Origin: Gp6-AA40 sp035764385
GTDB lineage: Bacteria > Acidobacteriota > Vicinamibacteria > Vicinamibacterales > UBA2999
Assembly (NCBI GenBank): GCA_035764385.1
Contig: DASTZI010000377.1
Location: 1 to 49,761, forward strand
Length of the DNA: 49,761 nt
Reading direction: 5' to 3'
The notes below the pieces were generated by a model. That model worked only from the letters and a program-made list of their open reading frames with translations. It did not search any database and was not told the origin of the DNA. Positions 25,033 to 34,400 of the stretch are shown in pieces; position 1 is the first letter of the stretch; the number at the start of each line of letters is the position of its first letter. Both the position numbers and the translations under genes were made by a program.

Positions 25033-26085
25033 ATGTCCACTTTCAAAATCGCTGTCATAGAGGGCGATGGCATCGGCCACGAAGTCATCCCCGAGGGGTT
25101 GCGCGTCCTCGAAGCCGCCGGAAAGAAATTCGGGCTGTCGTATCAGATGACGCACTTCGATTGGAGCTGCGAGGTCTACGCCAAAACCGGCCGGATGATG
25201 CCGGAGGACGGCCTCGAGCAGTTGAAGAAATTCGATGCGGTGTTTCTCGGCGCCGTCGGCTATCCCGGCGTCGCCGATCACGTCTCACTGTGGGGGCTGC
25301 TGATTCCGATTCGGCGCGGCTTCGATCAATACGTGAACCTGCGCCCTGTTCGTCTCTTCAAAGGCGTCTCGACGCCACTGGCCAACCGGACGCCCAAAGA
25401 AATCGACTTTGTCGTCATTCGCGAGAACACTGAGGGCGAGTACTCGTCGATCGGCGGGCGGATCTTCAGCGGCACCGAGAACGAATTCGCGATCCAGGAG
25501 ACGGTGTTCACCAGGCGCGGTGTCGATCGGGTGATGCGCTACGCGTTCGACCTGGCGCAGAAGCGCCGCAAGCACGTGACCTCGGCCACCAAATCCAACG
25601 GCATCATCCATACGATGCCGTTCTGGGACGAGCGGTTCAACTCCCTCAAGAAGGACTATCCCGACGTCAAGACCGATCAGTTTCACATCGACATCCTGAC
25701 AGCCCACTTCGTCCGTAACCCCGATTGGTTCGACGTCGTCGTCGGCAGCAATCTGTTCGGCGACATTTTGTCGGACCTGGGTCCCGCCGTTGCGGGCGGC
25801 ATCGGTATCGCGCCGTCGGCCAATCTGAATCCCGAGCGGAAGTTTCCGTCGATGTTCGAGCCGGTCCACGGATCGGCACCCGACATCGCAGGACGCAACA
25901 TTGCCAACCCGATTGGCACCATCTGGTCGGCGGCGCTGATGCTCGACCATTTCGGCTCTCCCCAGGCGGCACGGGCTGTTGAGAACGCAATCGAGACCGT
26001 TTGCGAGAGCGGCCCGAAGACCCCGGATTTCGGCGGAAAAGCCTCGACGCAGGAAATGGGCAAGGCAATCGCTAACGCGGTGTAA
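25033..26085 (+). CDS. Tartrate/D-malate dehydrogenase-like (isopropylmalate dehydrogenase family)
   Basis: 350 residues of the beta-decarboxylating dehydrogenase fold. Active-site residues are visible as Tyr137 (ENTEGEYSS), Lys187 (TKSNG), and the metal ligands Asp220, Asp244 and Asp248 (NLFGDILSDL). The substrate loop SLWGLLIPIRRGFDQYVNLR is typical of tartrate dehydrogenase/decarboxylase and D-malate dehydrogenase rather than LeuB or Icd. The enzyme would oxidise and decarboxylate D-malate or tartrate with NAD and a divalent metal. It seems to be a single-gene unit, though it agrees with other organic-acid genes nearby (TcuAB and the racemase-like enzyme). Confidence 0.9.
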   Translation: MSTFKIAVIEGDGIGHEVIPEGLRVLEAAGKKFGLSYQMTHFDWSCEVYAKTGRMMPEDGLEQLKKFDAVFLGAVGYPGVADHVSLWGLLIPIRRGFDQYVNLRPVRLFKGVSTPLANRTPKEIDFVVIRENTEGEYSSIGGRIFSGTENEFAIQETVFTRRGVDRVMRYAFDLAQKRRKHVTSATKSNGIIHTMPFWDERFNSLKKDYPDVKTDQFHIDILTAHFVRNPDWFDVVVGSNLFGDILSDLGPAVAGGIGIAPSANLNPERKFPSMFEPVHGSAPDIAGRNIANPIGTIWSAALMLDHFGSPQAARAVENAIETVCESGPKTPDFGGKASTQEMGKAIANAV

Positions 26086-26114
26086 TTCCGACGCCCAAAT
26101 GCCCGGAAAGACCC

Positions 26115-26150
26115 GGGATTGGGGTTTGGGATTGGGTTTTGGGATTTGGG
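26115..26150 (+). promoter_or_regulatory. GGGATTT heptamer array, strong G-quadruplex candidate
   Basis: Six G-tracts of three or four bases, at 26115, 26121, 26128, 26134, 26141 and 26148, are separated by loops ATT, TTT, ATT, TTTT and ATTT. This fits the canonical four-tract G-quadruplex pattern with tracts to spare. It lies between the dehydrogenase stop (26085) and the TonB receptor start (26208), on the coding strand of the receptor, so it could form in the non-template DNA or in the mRNA leader. Confidence 0.7.
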
Positions 26151-26207
26151 ATTTTCGGTTTAGAGTCCACCGCACACCGGAATCGTAACGATCGGCAGGA
26201 GGAACTC

Positions 26208-29129
26208 ATGGTCAGATTGCGCGCGGTGTTTCTTTCACAGCAGGGCGCGTGGGCGATGCTGCTCGCGCTGCTGCTGACGCTGGGGCTTTCGGTCCCGGCC
26301 GCAGCCCAAGGTGAACGTGGCGTCATCGGCGGCACGGTCGCTGATGCACAGGGAGGCGTCCTTCCTGGCGTCACCGTTACGGCGCGCAACATCAATACCG
26401 GCTTCACGCAGAACGCCGTCACTGAAGCGGACGGCAGGTACCGCTTCGGCGCGCTGCCCATCGGCACCTACGAAATCAAAGCGGAACTGACTGGTTTCAC
26501 CACGGCCACGGTGACCAATCTGACGCTCACGATCAACCGTGAGCTGCAGCAGAACATTACGATGGGCCTCACCACGCTGCAGGAATCGGTGACCGTCACG
26601 GGGCAGGCGCCTGTGGTCGAAGTCACCAAGAGCGAGGTGTCCTCGGTCATCACACAGCAGCAAATCGAGATGCTGCCGGTCGCCAATCGTGCGGCCGTCA
26701 CGCTGGCGCTGCTGCTTCCGGGCACGAGCCAGGACGGCACGCGGCCGCGCCGCAGCAACGCACAGGTCGGCGCCGGCACGCTGCAGTTCACAACGACCAA
26801 TCTCGCCGACGGCACGATGAACATGTCGAGCAAGGCGGGCGAGCCGCGGCAGGACTTCCCGCAGTCCGCCATTCAGGAATTCAAGGTGTTCACCACGCAG
26901 CCGCCGGCTGAGTACGGCGGGCGTGCAGGTGGCGTCATCAACGTCGTGACCAAGAGCGGCACGAACAGCTTCAGCGGCGAGGGCTACGAGTTCTTCCGCA
27001 ACAAGGCCATGGGCCGGCTCGACAAGTTCACCGACGTGGCCGAGCAAGCCGGTCAGGGCAAGAGCCGCTACAACCGGAATCAATTCGGTGCCGCGCTCGG
27101 CGGGCCGATCGTGCTGAACAAGATCCACTTCTTCGTCGCCGAAGAAGTCACGCAGGAAAATTCGAGCTATCTGGTCAACACCGGTCAGCCGCAGTTCTAC
27201 GGCAAGTTCGAAGGGGTGTTCGACCAGAAGCTGCCCAATCAGATGTTCCTGGGCCGTGTCGATGGCCAGTTGACCCCGAAGCAGAGTGGGTTTGTGCGCT
27301 GGGCCTATGAGCGGCAGGAGTTCAGCTGCGAGGGGTGCGGCGGCAAACAGGCGAATCAGGGCAACACGCTCATCCCGCGTGATGCGCTCGTCATGGGCCA
27401 CACGTGGGTGCTCGGCTCGAAGTTCCTCAACGAGTTCCGCTTCAACTACGCCAAGCAGTGGCAGTACCAGGCGCCCGAGGGTCTCCCCTATTACAAGAAG
27501 TTCGACTTCTCGCCCGCGCGCTTCAACGGCACGTCGGCGACCTACCAGTTCCCGAGCTTCACGTGGGGCAGCGACAACTTCGCGGCGATCCACCTGATGA
27601 TGCGGGAGTGGCGCGACGACTTCACCATCTCGCAATCAGGTCACAATCTGAAGTTCGGCGCCGACGTCCAGAACCTCCCACTCGAAGAGGACGTGCAGGG
27701 GAACCCGAGCGGCACTTGGACCTTCTCGCAGGATCAGCTGTTCGATCCGAGCAACCCTGTAAACCTGGCAAATCTGAGAGGCGCAAACCGTTTTCAGGCG
27801 TCGTTCCCAGCGCTGATTCGCCGCCAGCCACACCACTACTTCCAGTACTACGCGCAAGACGAATGGAAGGTCGCGTCTGGCCTGACGTTGAACCTGGGCA
27901 TTCGCTACGAGCGGGATACGAAAGTCTGGAACGACGACCGGAAGAACGATGGCTCGTACTACCCGCGCGTCCTGCCATTTGTGAACTTCGCGTCGCGTGG
28001 TGACAACAACAACTGGTCGCCGCGTTTCGGCCTCGCATGGGACCTGCGGAACAACGGCGCCAACGTGGTCCGCGCCGGCTACGGTCGGCTCTTCAACACG
28101 ATCATGAACGGCACGCCTGGCGCCGAAACCACGACGCTGCTGCAAACGAGCATCAGCATCAATAACCCGACGTATCCGGATCCGTACGGCGGCCGCACGC
28201 CAGCATCGTTTGCTTCCACCGCGCCGCCGAACATCAGCATCGTCGACGACAAAATGGTGAACCCCTACTCCGACATGTACAACGTCGGCTATTCACGTCA
28301 GTTGGGCGCCGAGATGGCGATCAATGTGGACGGCGTCTACGTCAAGTCGAATGCCTTCAACGCCAGCCTCAACGTGAATACGCCGTTACAGTCGGCGCCG
28401 GGCGTCCCGGCCACACCGATCGTCAGGCCGAATCCCGCTTGGGGCAACATCGCGCAGGTGCAGTCGATTGGTGAGCAGGACTACCGCGCGCTGCTGATGC
28501 GACTCGAGAAGCGGTTCTCGCAGCGCTATCAATACACGCTCTCGTACACGCTGGCGAGGGTGACGGACAATTCGTTCGGCGCCACATCCACCGGGACGGT
28601 CACCGACTTTTACCACCCCGAATGGGACAACGGGTACGGCAACGCCGACCGCCGCCATACGTTCGTCGGCAGCGGCGCGTACTTGCTGCCCGGCGACGTG
28701 ACGCTTGGCGTGGTCTGGACGCTCCGCAGCTCGTCGCCATTCAGCGCGCGCGCGGGCCGCGATATCAACAACGATGGCGCGACGACCGATTTCGTACCGG
28801 GGACGACCAAGGGCATGGGCAACCGTGACAACGACGCGATGATGAGGGCCGTCAACGCCTATCGCGTCGCGAACGGTCTGGCGCCCATCATCTTGATCAA
28901 CAACAGCAACACCTACAACCGTTTCGACGTCCGGGCCAGCAAGGCACTCACGTTGGCCGGCCGGAAACGCGTCGAGTTCATCGGGCAGGTGTTCAATCTG
29001 TTCGGGCGCAATAACCTCGCCGGCATCGGCGCCAACTTCACCAGCAACGCGCTGTCAGACACGTTCGGTCAGTACACGACGGCGCAGGCGCGGCAGCAAG
29101 GGGAGGTCGCTGTCAGATTTACGTTCTGA
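26208..29129 (+). CDS. Oar-like TonB-dependent outer-membrane receptor
   Basis: 973 residues. ATG 26208 is chosen because AGGAGGAA lies just upstream. A signal peptide covers about 1-34 (ending PAAAQ). A carboxypeptidase regulatory-like domain (about 38-120) begins GVIGGTVADAQGGVLPGVTV. Plug-like (about 140-260, GGVINVVTKSGTNSFSG) and barrel regions follow, and the C-terminus ends with Phe (VAVRFTF), as expected for BAM insertion. Such proteins import large ligands with energy from TonB, often peptides or polysaccharides. No SusD partner is adjacent. A second receptor is at 31499 on the other strand. Confidence 0.9.
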   Translation: MVRLRAVFLSQQGAWAMLLALLLTLGLSVPAAAQGERGVIGGTVADAQGGVLPGVTVTARNINTGFTQNAVTEADGRYRFGALPIGTYEIKAELTGFTTATVTNLTLTINRELQQNITMGLTTLQESVTVTGQAPVVEVTKSEVSSVITQQQIEMLPVANRAAVTLALLLPGTSQDGTRPRRSNAQVGAGTLQFTTTNLADGTMNMSSKAGEPRQDFPQSAIQEFKVFTTQPPAEYGGRAGGVINVVTKSGTNSFSGEGYEFFRNKAMGRLDKFTDVAEQAGQGKSRYNRNQFGAALGGPIVLNKIHFFVAEEVTQENSSYLVNTGQPQFYGKFEGVFDQKLPNQMFLGRVDGQLTPKQSGFVRWAYERQEFSCEGCGGKQANQGNTLIPRDALVMGHTWVLGSKFLNEFRFNYAKQWQYQAPEGLPYYKKFDFSPARFNGTSATYQFPSFTWGSDNFAAIHLMMREWRDDFTISQSGHNLKFGADVQNLPLEEDVQGNPSGTWTFSQDQLFDPSNPVNLANLRGANRFQASFPALIRRQPHHYFQYYAQDEWKVASGLTLNLGIRYERDTKVWNDDRKNDGSYYPRVLPFVNFASRGDNNNWSPRFGLAWDLRNNGANVVRAGYGRLFNTIMNGTPGAETTTLLQTSISINNPTYPDPYGGRTPASFASTAPPNISIVDDKMVNPYSDMYNVGYSRQLGAEMAINVDGVYVKSNAFNASLNVNTPLQSAPGVPATPIVRPNPAWGNIAQVQSIGEQDYRALLMRLEKRFSQRYQYTLSYTLARVTDNSFGATSTGTVTDFYHPEWDNGYGNADRRHTFVGSGAYLLPGDVTLGVVWTLRSSSPFSARAGRDINNDGATTDFVPGTTKGMGNRDNDAMMRAVNAYRVANGLAPIILINNSNTYNRFDVRASKALTLAGRKRVEFIGQVFNLFGRNNLAGIGANFTSNALSDTFGQYTTAQARQQGEVAVRFTF

Positions 29130-29153
29130 CGCTGTCCAGCACGGTCTCCCGGT

Positions 29154-29234
29154 AGGTTTCAGGTATCAGGTGTCAGGCGTGGTCACGGCCAGCCTGATAC
29201 CTGGACCACCCCTGACACCTGATACCTGAAACCT
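29154..29234. repeat. GGTNTCA heptamer hairpin, element without gene
   Basis: A perfect 24-base inverted repeat (29154-29177 against 29211-29234), made of AGGTTTC/AGGTATC/AGGTGTC units, encloses 33 bases. GTGGTC/GACCAC inside the loop extends the stem. The right half (29193-29234) is 42 bases long and differs at two positions from 37859-37900, the right end of the S23-bearing element. It may also end transcription after the TonB receptor. Confidence 0.85.
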
Positions 29235-29277
29235 GTCGGATCTACATTCCGAAGCCCGCCACTCCGATGATCTGGAC

Positions 29278-29748
29278 GTGTCTGCGTTCAGATTTGAAAA
29301 ACAGCGGGTCCCCGCAACCCTGACGCTCGCCCCGGGTACCTCGGTCAGCGGGTGTTTCTTCGTCGCCGGTCACACCGCCCACCGTGCCGGAGCCGAGCGC
29401 ATCGGCGACCTGCTCAACGAGCAGACCGGCTTCTTCCCGTTCGAGCACCGCGACGGCACCACGGTTCTTTACAACCGCGCACATCTTGTCGCGGTGTCGC
29501 TCGAACCGGGCATGAACGAAGCGGCGTACGACCCGGGCTACGAGGTGGCCACGCACCGGTATGTGGGCATGCTGCTCTCCACCGGGATGCGCGTGAAAGG
29601 AAAGGTGGCCGTGTATGCGCCACCCGGCCGCGACCGTTTGAGCGACTACGCCCGTTCTCCCGAGGTCTTCCGCTACGTGGTCACCCAGAAGAACACTCTG
29701 ATCGTCAACGCGGCTCACATCGTGGAGCTGACGGAACTGGCGGATTGA
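29278..29748 (+). CDS. Duplicated small-domain protein upstream of pilT (DUF6812-like)
   Basis: 156 residues from GTG 29278. Two similar halves are visible: the first (about 18-75) contains SVSGCFFVAG and ends TTVLYNRAHLVAV. The second (about 95-153) contains RVKGKVAVYAPPGRDRLSDY and ends NTLIVNAAHIVEL. I associate this pattern with DUF6812-type proteins found beside pilus genes, but am not certain of the name. Its stop overlaps the pilT start as TGATG, so the two are translationally coupled and probably act together. No signal peptide is seen, so it is likely cytoplasmic. Confidence 0.75.
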   Translation: MSAFRFEKQRVPATLTLAPGTSVSGCFFVAGHTAHRAGAERIGDLLNEQTGFFPFEHRDGTTVLYNRAHLVAVSLEPGMNEAAYDPGYEVATHRYVGMLLSTGMRVKGKVAVYAPPGRDRLSDYARSPEVFRYVVTQKNTLIVNAAHIVELTELAD

Positions 29749-31427
29749 TGGCGACCGAAGCGGCAGCCTCCTACATCGACACCCTGCTCAAGCGCGTCGC
29801 CGCGCGCGGCGCCAAGCTCGGTATCCGGTTCGAGAGCGGCGCGCCGGTGCGCGTCCTGGACGGCAATGGAGGCTTGCGGGACGTCACGAACCGCGCGCTC
29901 TCGCCTCAGGAAATCATGGCGGCGATCGGGCCGATCGTGCCGGACGCCATCAAACGGCTGCCGCAGACACCGTCGGTCAACTTCAACTACGACTGCGCCG
30001 GCGTCGGTGTGTTCAATGTTGCCCTGCGGCGCGATGGCGAGAAGATATCGGTTTCGATTGATCCCGGCGATGCCGCGGCTCCTGCGGACCTGGGAAGGTC
30101 CGCGCCGCAGGCAACCAAATCCGAACCGGAATTTGTTGTCGAAACCACGTCCGTGGGTGCGGTGATTGCGGCCAATGGGCCTGCCGCGGCGGGTTTCGTC
30201 GAATCCATCGGCGCTCGGGAGAAGCCAGCGGCGACTGCACCGATCGCGCCCGTTGCACCCGTCGCACGTATTGCACCTGTCGCACCTCTCGCACCTGTGA
30301 CACCTCTCGCACCAACGACATCACCTGCGATCGACAGACTCTTCAGGCTGATGTGCGACGCGAAGGCGTCCGATCTGCACCTGAGCGTCGGCATGAAGCC
30401 GCTCGTGCGGAAGGACGGCGAGATCAAAGTGCTCGACGAGTCGGCGCCGGCCTTCGACCCCGAATCGATGTCGGCGATGCTCGAGCCGATCATGCCCGAG
30501 CGCAATCGCGAGGAATTCGGCAGGCGGCACGACACCGACTTCGCCTACGAGATTGCCGGCCTCGGCCGGTTCCGCTCCAACATCTTCATGGACCGGAAGG
30601 GCCCGGGTGCCGTGTTCCGCGTTATTCCGTCGAAGATCCTGACGGCAGAGGACCTCGGCCTCTCGCCGCACATCCTCAAGCTGTGTCAGCTGAACAAAGG
30701 GCTCGTGCTCGTCACCGGGCCGACTGGATCGGGCAAATCGACGACGCTGTGCGCGATGGTCGACTACATCAACCGCACGCGGCGCGACCACATCATCACC
30801 ATCGAAGACCCGATTGAGTTTGTGCACGAGAACAAGCAGTGTCTGATGAATCAGCGCGAGGTGCACGTGCACACCGACGGGTTCAAGGACGCCCTCCGCG
30901 CCGCGCTCCGCGAGGACCCCGACATCGTGCTGGTCGGCGAGATGCGCGACCTCGAGACGGTCGCCATCGCCATCGAGACCGCTGAGACCGGCCATCTCGT
31001 CTTCGGCACCCTGCACACGACGACGGCGGCGTCGACCGTCGATCGCGTGATCGACCAGTTCCCGACCGATCGTCAGGCGCAGATCCGCATCATGCTGTCC
31101 GAGTCGTTGAAGGGCGTCATCGCGCAGACGCTCTGCAAGAAGATTGGCGGCGGCCGTGCCGCGGCGCTCGAAGTCCTGATCGTCACCAGCGCCGTCAGCA
31201 ACCTGATTCGCGAGGCGAAGACCTTCCAGATCCCGTCCATCATGCAGGTTGGGAAATCCGTCGGGATGGTCTCGCTCAACGACGCGCTGATGGATCTCGT
31301 GGCGAAGAAGCTCGTCGCGCCCGAAGAGGCCTACTCGAAGTCGGTGGACAAGGGCGGGTTCGAAGCGCTGCTCAAACGCAGCGGCATCGATACGAAGTTC
31401 ACCGCGGCCGCGGCCAAAGAGAATTAA
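29748..31427 (+). CDS. pilT: PilT-type retraction ATPase with doubled N-domain
   Basis: 559 residues. The C-terminal part (about 193-540) is a full PilT: Walker A GPTGSGKS (324-331), the Asp box TIEDPIEF, Walker B region VLVGEMRD (394-401) and the His box GHLVFGTLHT. PilT powers retraction of type IV pili at the inner membrane. Residues about 8-105 look like a degenerate extra copy of the PilT N-domain (LLKRVAARGAKLGIRF, LSPQEIMAAIGPIVP, CAGVGVFNVALR). An Ala-Pro-X linker (164-190), encoded by a nonamer array, joins it to the standard domain. The true start is the ATG overlapping the upstream stop. Usual PilT proteins have about 350-370 residues. Confidence 0.9.
   Translation: MATEAAASYIDTLLKRVAARGAKLGIRFESGAPVRVLDGNGGLRDVTNRALSPQEIMAAIGPIVPDAIKRLPQTPSVNFNYDCAGVGVFNVALRRDGEKISVSIDPGDAAAPADLGRSAPQATKSEPEFVVETTSVGAVIAANGPAAAGFVESIGAREKPAATAPIAPVAPVARIAPVAPLAPVTPLAPTTSPAIDRLFRLMCDAKASDLHLSVGMKPLVRKDGEIKVLDESAPAFDPESMSAMLEPIMPERNREEFGRRHDTDFAYEIAGLGRFRSNIFMDRKGPGAVFRVIPSKILTAEDLGLSPHILKLCQLNKGLVLVTGPTGSGKSTTLCAMVDYINRTRRDHIITIEDPIEFVHENKQCLMNQREVHVHTDGFKDALRAALREDPDIVLVGEMRDLETVAIAIETAETGHLVFGTLHTTTAASTVDRVIDQFPTDRQAQIRIMLSESLKGVIAQTLCKKIGGGRAAALEVLIVTSAVSNLIREAKTFQIPSIMQVGKSVGMVSLNDALMDLVAKKLVAPEEAYSKSVDKGGFEALLKRSGIDTKFTAAAAKEN
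30084..30103. repeat. Palindrome GCGGACCT-GGGA-AGGTCCGC inside pilT
   Basis: The same 8-base arms as the two tcuB palindromes, with a 4-base centre, translated in frame before the Ala-Pro linker. Confidence 0.65.
30238..30318. repeat. GGTGCRANN-type nonamer array (reverse orientation) inside pilT
   Basis: Nine units read GCACCNNNN on the plus strand, with two altered units. They encode repeated Ala-Pro-X triplets in the linker between the two N-domains. The complement is the GGTGCRA unit of the other arrays. Confidence 0.8.
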
Positions 31428-31434
31428 GGCGAGG

Positions 31435-31488
31435 AGGGCGGGAGAGGCTGGAAGGGCATTTCCGCCCGTCTTTGCCTGTCCCGCCTTT
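31435..31488. terminator. Possible terminator between pilT and the TonB receptor
   Basis: A GGCGGGA/TCCCGCC stem spans a roughly 35-base loop that has its own GGGC/GCCC stem. T-rich sequence follows on the plus strand. It lies in a 71-base gap between convergent genes, but the loop is long, so confidence is low. Confidence 0.35.
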
Positions 31489-31498
31489 CTTGCTTAGG

Positions 31499-34400
31499 TC
31501 AGAACTGGAACCTGGCTCCTAGCTGTACCTGCCTTGGATAGCCGATGCCTGGTATGTACCGTCCGTCCGGCAAATTGAAGTCCTCAGGCGACCTCAGAGT
31601 ACCAGCTGGATAACTGCGAGCGTTGCCTTGGTACTGAGCGCCCAGGTTCGTCGTGTTGAAGATGTTGAACGCTTCCACGAACGCCCCGACACGTCTGTCA
31701 CCTGACAAAGTGAACCACTTCGTCGATCGCATGTCGAACACGTAGGTGTTGTCCCCGCGACCAGCATTCAGCGACATCTGCTTGCCTGACGGATCGATCC
31801 ACCGATCGTTGTTGTTGCCGTCGGCGTTCACGTCGGTGCCGACGGTCAGGTTGAACGGCCGCGCGCTGGCGAGCTGTAGAACCGGCGAGAACTGGATCCC
31901 GTACTTCAGCTCGAACACGCCGGTGATGACGGCGCGGTGCCGCTCGTCCGGACCATTTGGACCCCACTCACCCGGACCAAATGGCTGATCCCACACCATC
32001 GGTGCGGGCGCACCCGAGCGGTTGCCCGTGGAGCCGCCGTAGGCGTACGCGTGCGCGTAGGTGTAGTGCGCCTGCATGGTCGCCCGCGGGAAGCGGCGCT
32101 GGAAGAGGAACGTCAGACCGTCGTAGCGCGATTTGTTGATTGCCGACAGGATGTTGACGTTGCCGAGAGAGTTCGCAGGCAGGCCGTGCGCAACGAGTGC
32201 GGGCGCGAGGCGGCGCGTGCCGTTGAGGATCGGGTTGATGTTGAGGATGCGCAGCTCGTTGCGTCCCTCGCTCAGCGTGAAGTCCACTGACACAGTGGTG
32301 TTGGCCGCCAACGTGTGGGCGTAGCCGACATGCGTCTGATAGGTCCGCCCGGACTTGTTGTCGGGCGAGATCCACTGGCCCGTCGCGTTGGCCGGCAGCT
32401 TGTTGCCTTCCGTCGGCTGCGCGGGCAGCGGATCGATGCCGAAGCGGTAATTCGCCAGCGCGCCCACGCCGATCGCCGTGTTCACCATCGTCGCCAGTGA
32501 GTTCAGCGGCCGCTTGCTCTGCGACGTGATGTCCCCGGCGGATGCCGCCGTGTTGTACTGGTCGAAGTAAACGCCGAACCCGCCGCGCAGCACGCGACGG
32601 CCGTCTCCGCTGAGGTCATACGCGAAGCCGACGCGCGGCGACGCGTTGTTCCTCGGCGTTTTCGGGTAGCCGCCGTTCGGATCGCCGATCGCCTCGAGGA
32701 TCTGGCGCGTTGCATTCAGCTGGAACCCCTTCTCGTACATCAGATTGAAGTCCGTGTCGTAGCGGAGCCCGAGGTTCAGCGTCAGCTTGTCGTTCGCGCG
32801 CCAGTCGTCCTGGAACCAGGTGCCGAGCTGCTGCGCGTTGCTGATCGTGTCGGCCCAATAGCCCTGGCCGCCGACCGGACCGCCGTTGGCCTGCTGCCAC
32901 TGTCGGACGATGCCTGGCGTCTGGAAGCCCTGCGGGTAGCGGCCATTGGTGTTGTTGATGATCGTGAGCGGATCGTCGAAGAACGAGATCGTCGCGAACA
33001 TCTCGTTGCCGTTGAGAATGCCGAGGTGCCACAGGTAGTTGAAGTTGACGCCGAACTTCATCGCGTGCGTCCCCTTCAGCAGCGACACGTCGTCGCGAAG
33101 CTGGTAGACGCGACGCAGCGACTGCGTGCCTGCGTCGCCGCCGGCGCCCGTATTGACCAACGGGAACGAGAGTCGCGGGGAAAGGATGTCGATGGTCGGG
33201 AAGTCGCGTGTGAAGTGTTTGCCGGTTGTCGCGTCAACGACGTCCGCCAGATAGTCCATCTGGTTGACCTGGCCCGTGATCTGGTTCAGTCCGGCGTTGC
33301 CCAGCACGTAGCTGTGCTGCGCGACCGCGCTGAACGCGTTGATCGTGAAGTTGTCCGGCTGGCCGTTGTCGTTGTTCGTCGTCCACGTGACCGCGTCGCG
33401 CCCTTCGTCCTGTCCCGCGTAGCGGAACATGATCGACTGCGCATTATTCAGCTGCGCGTTGACTTTGCCCGAGTACATGCGGAGGCCGCCCGGCGTATCG
33501 CCGATGCGCGGGTGCTTGTCGTACACGTAGCCCGCGGGAACCCGGCCGAGGCGCATCTGGCCGACGACTGCCTCGAGCTGGTTGTAAATGGCATCGGAGA
33601 CGAACTGCCCCTTGTCCTCGAGCTGCTGCTCGACCGCCCCGAAGAAGAACATCTTGTTCCTGATGATCGGGCCGCCGATCGATCCGCCGAACTGCTGGCG
33701 GCTGAAGGGCGACTTCTCGAGCTTGACGCCCTGAGTTTTCTCCGAGTCGCGCAGGAAGAAATCCTTCGACGTCAGCTTGCGGTCGCGCTCGTAGACGAAG
33801 CCGGAGCCGTGGAACGCGTTGGTGCCCGCCTTCGTGATCAGCGAGATCGCCGCGCCGCTGGTGCGGCCGTCAGCGGCCGTGAACTGGCTCGATGAGAGCT
33901 GGAACTGCTCGAGGCTCTCGGTCGTGAAGCTCATAAGCGGGCCGCTGTAATGGTTGTCGCGGTTGTCCGCGCCGTCCACCGTCGGAATCACGTTGCCGCC
34001 CGACGAGCCGCCGAACGATACGGTGCCGACGTTCTGCTTCGTGCGATGGAGCTCGGTGATGGGCGTCGCGCCCGGCAGCAGCTCCAGCATGCCGCTGATG
34101 GTCCGCGTGATCATCGGCAGGTTCTGAATCTCTTCGGTCTGAATGGTCGTGGCCAGCTTCGACTGCGTGGCCTCGATGAGCGGCGCTTCACCTGTCACCG
34201 TCAACGTCTCATTGAGACCGGCAAGCGCCAGCTTGAAGTCGATCGTAAGAGTGGCGTTGAGCCCAAGCCGCACGTTTTGTCTTGCCGACGGGGCGAAGCC
34301 CGAAAGGTCGGTTTTGACTTCGTAGGTGCCCGGCTCGAGGCCCGGCATGAAATAAGAGCCTTCGGCATTGGTGACGGTGGTGCGCGACACGCCGGTCTCG

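Noticed and set aside
26235..27635. A 466-codon minus-strand open frame
   Set aside because: It is antisense to the first TonB receptor, whose domains are clear.
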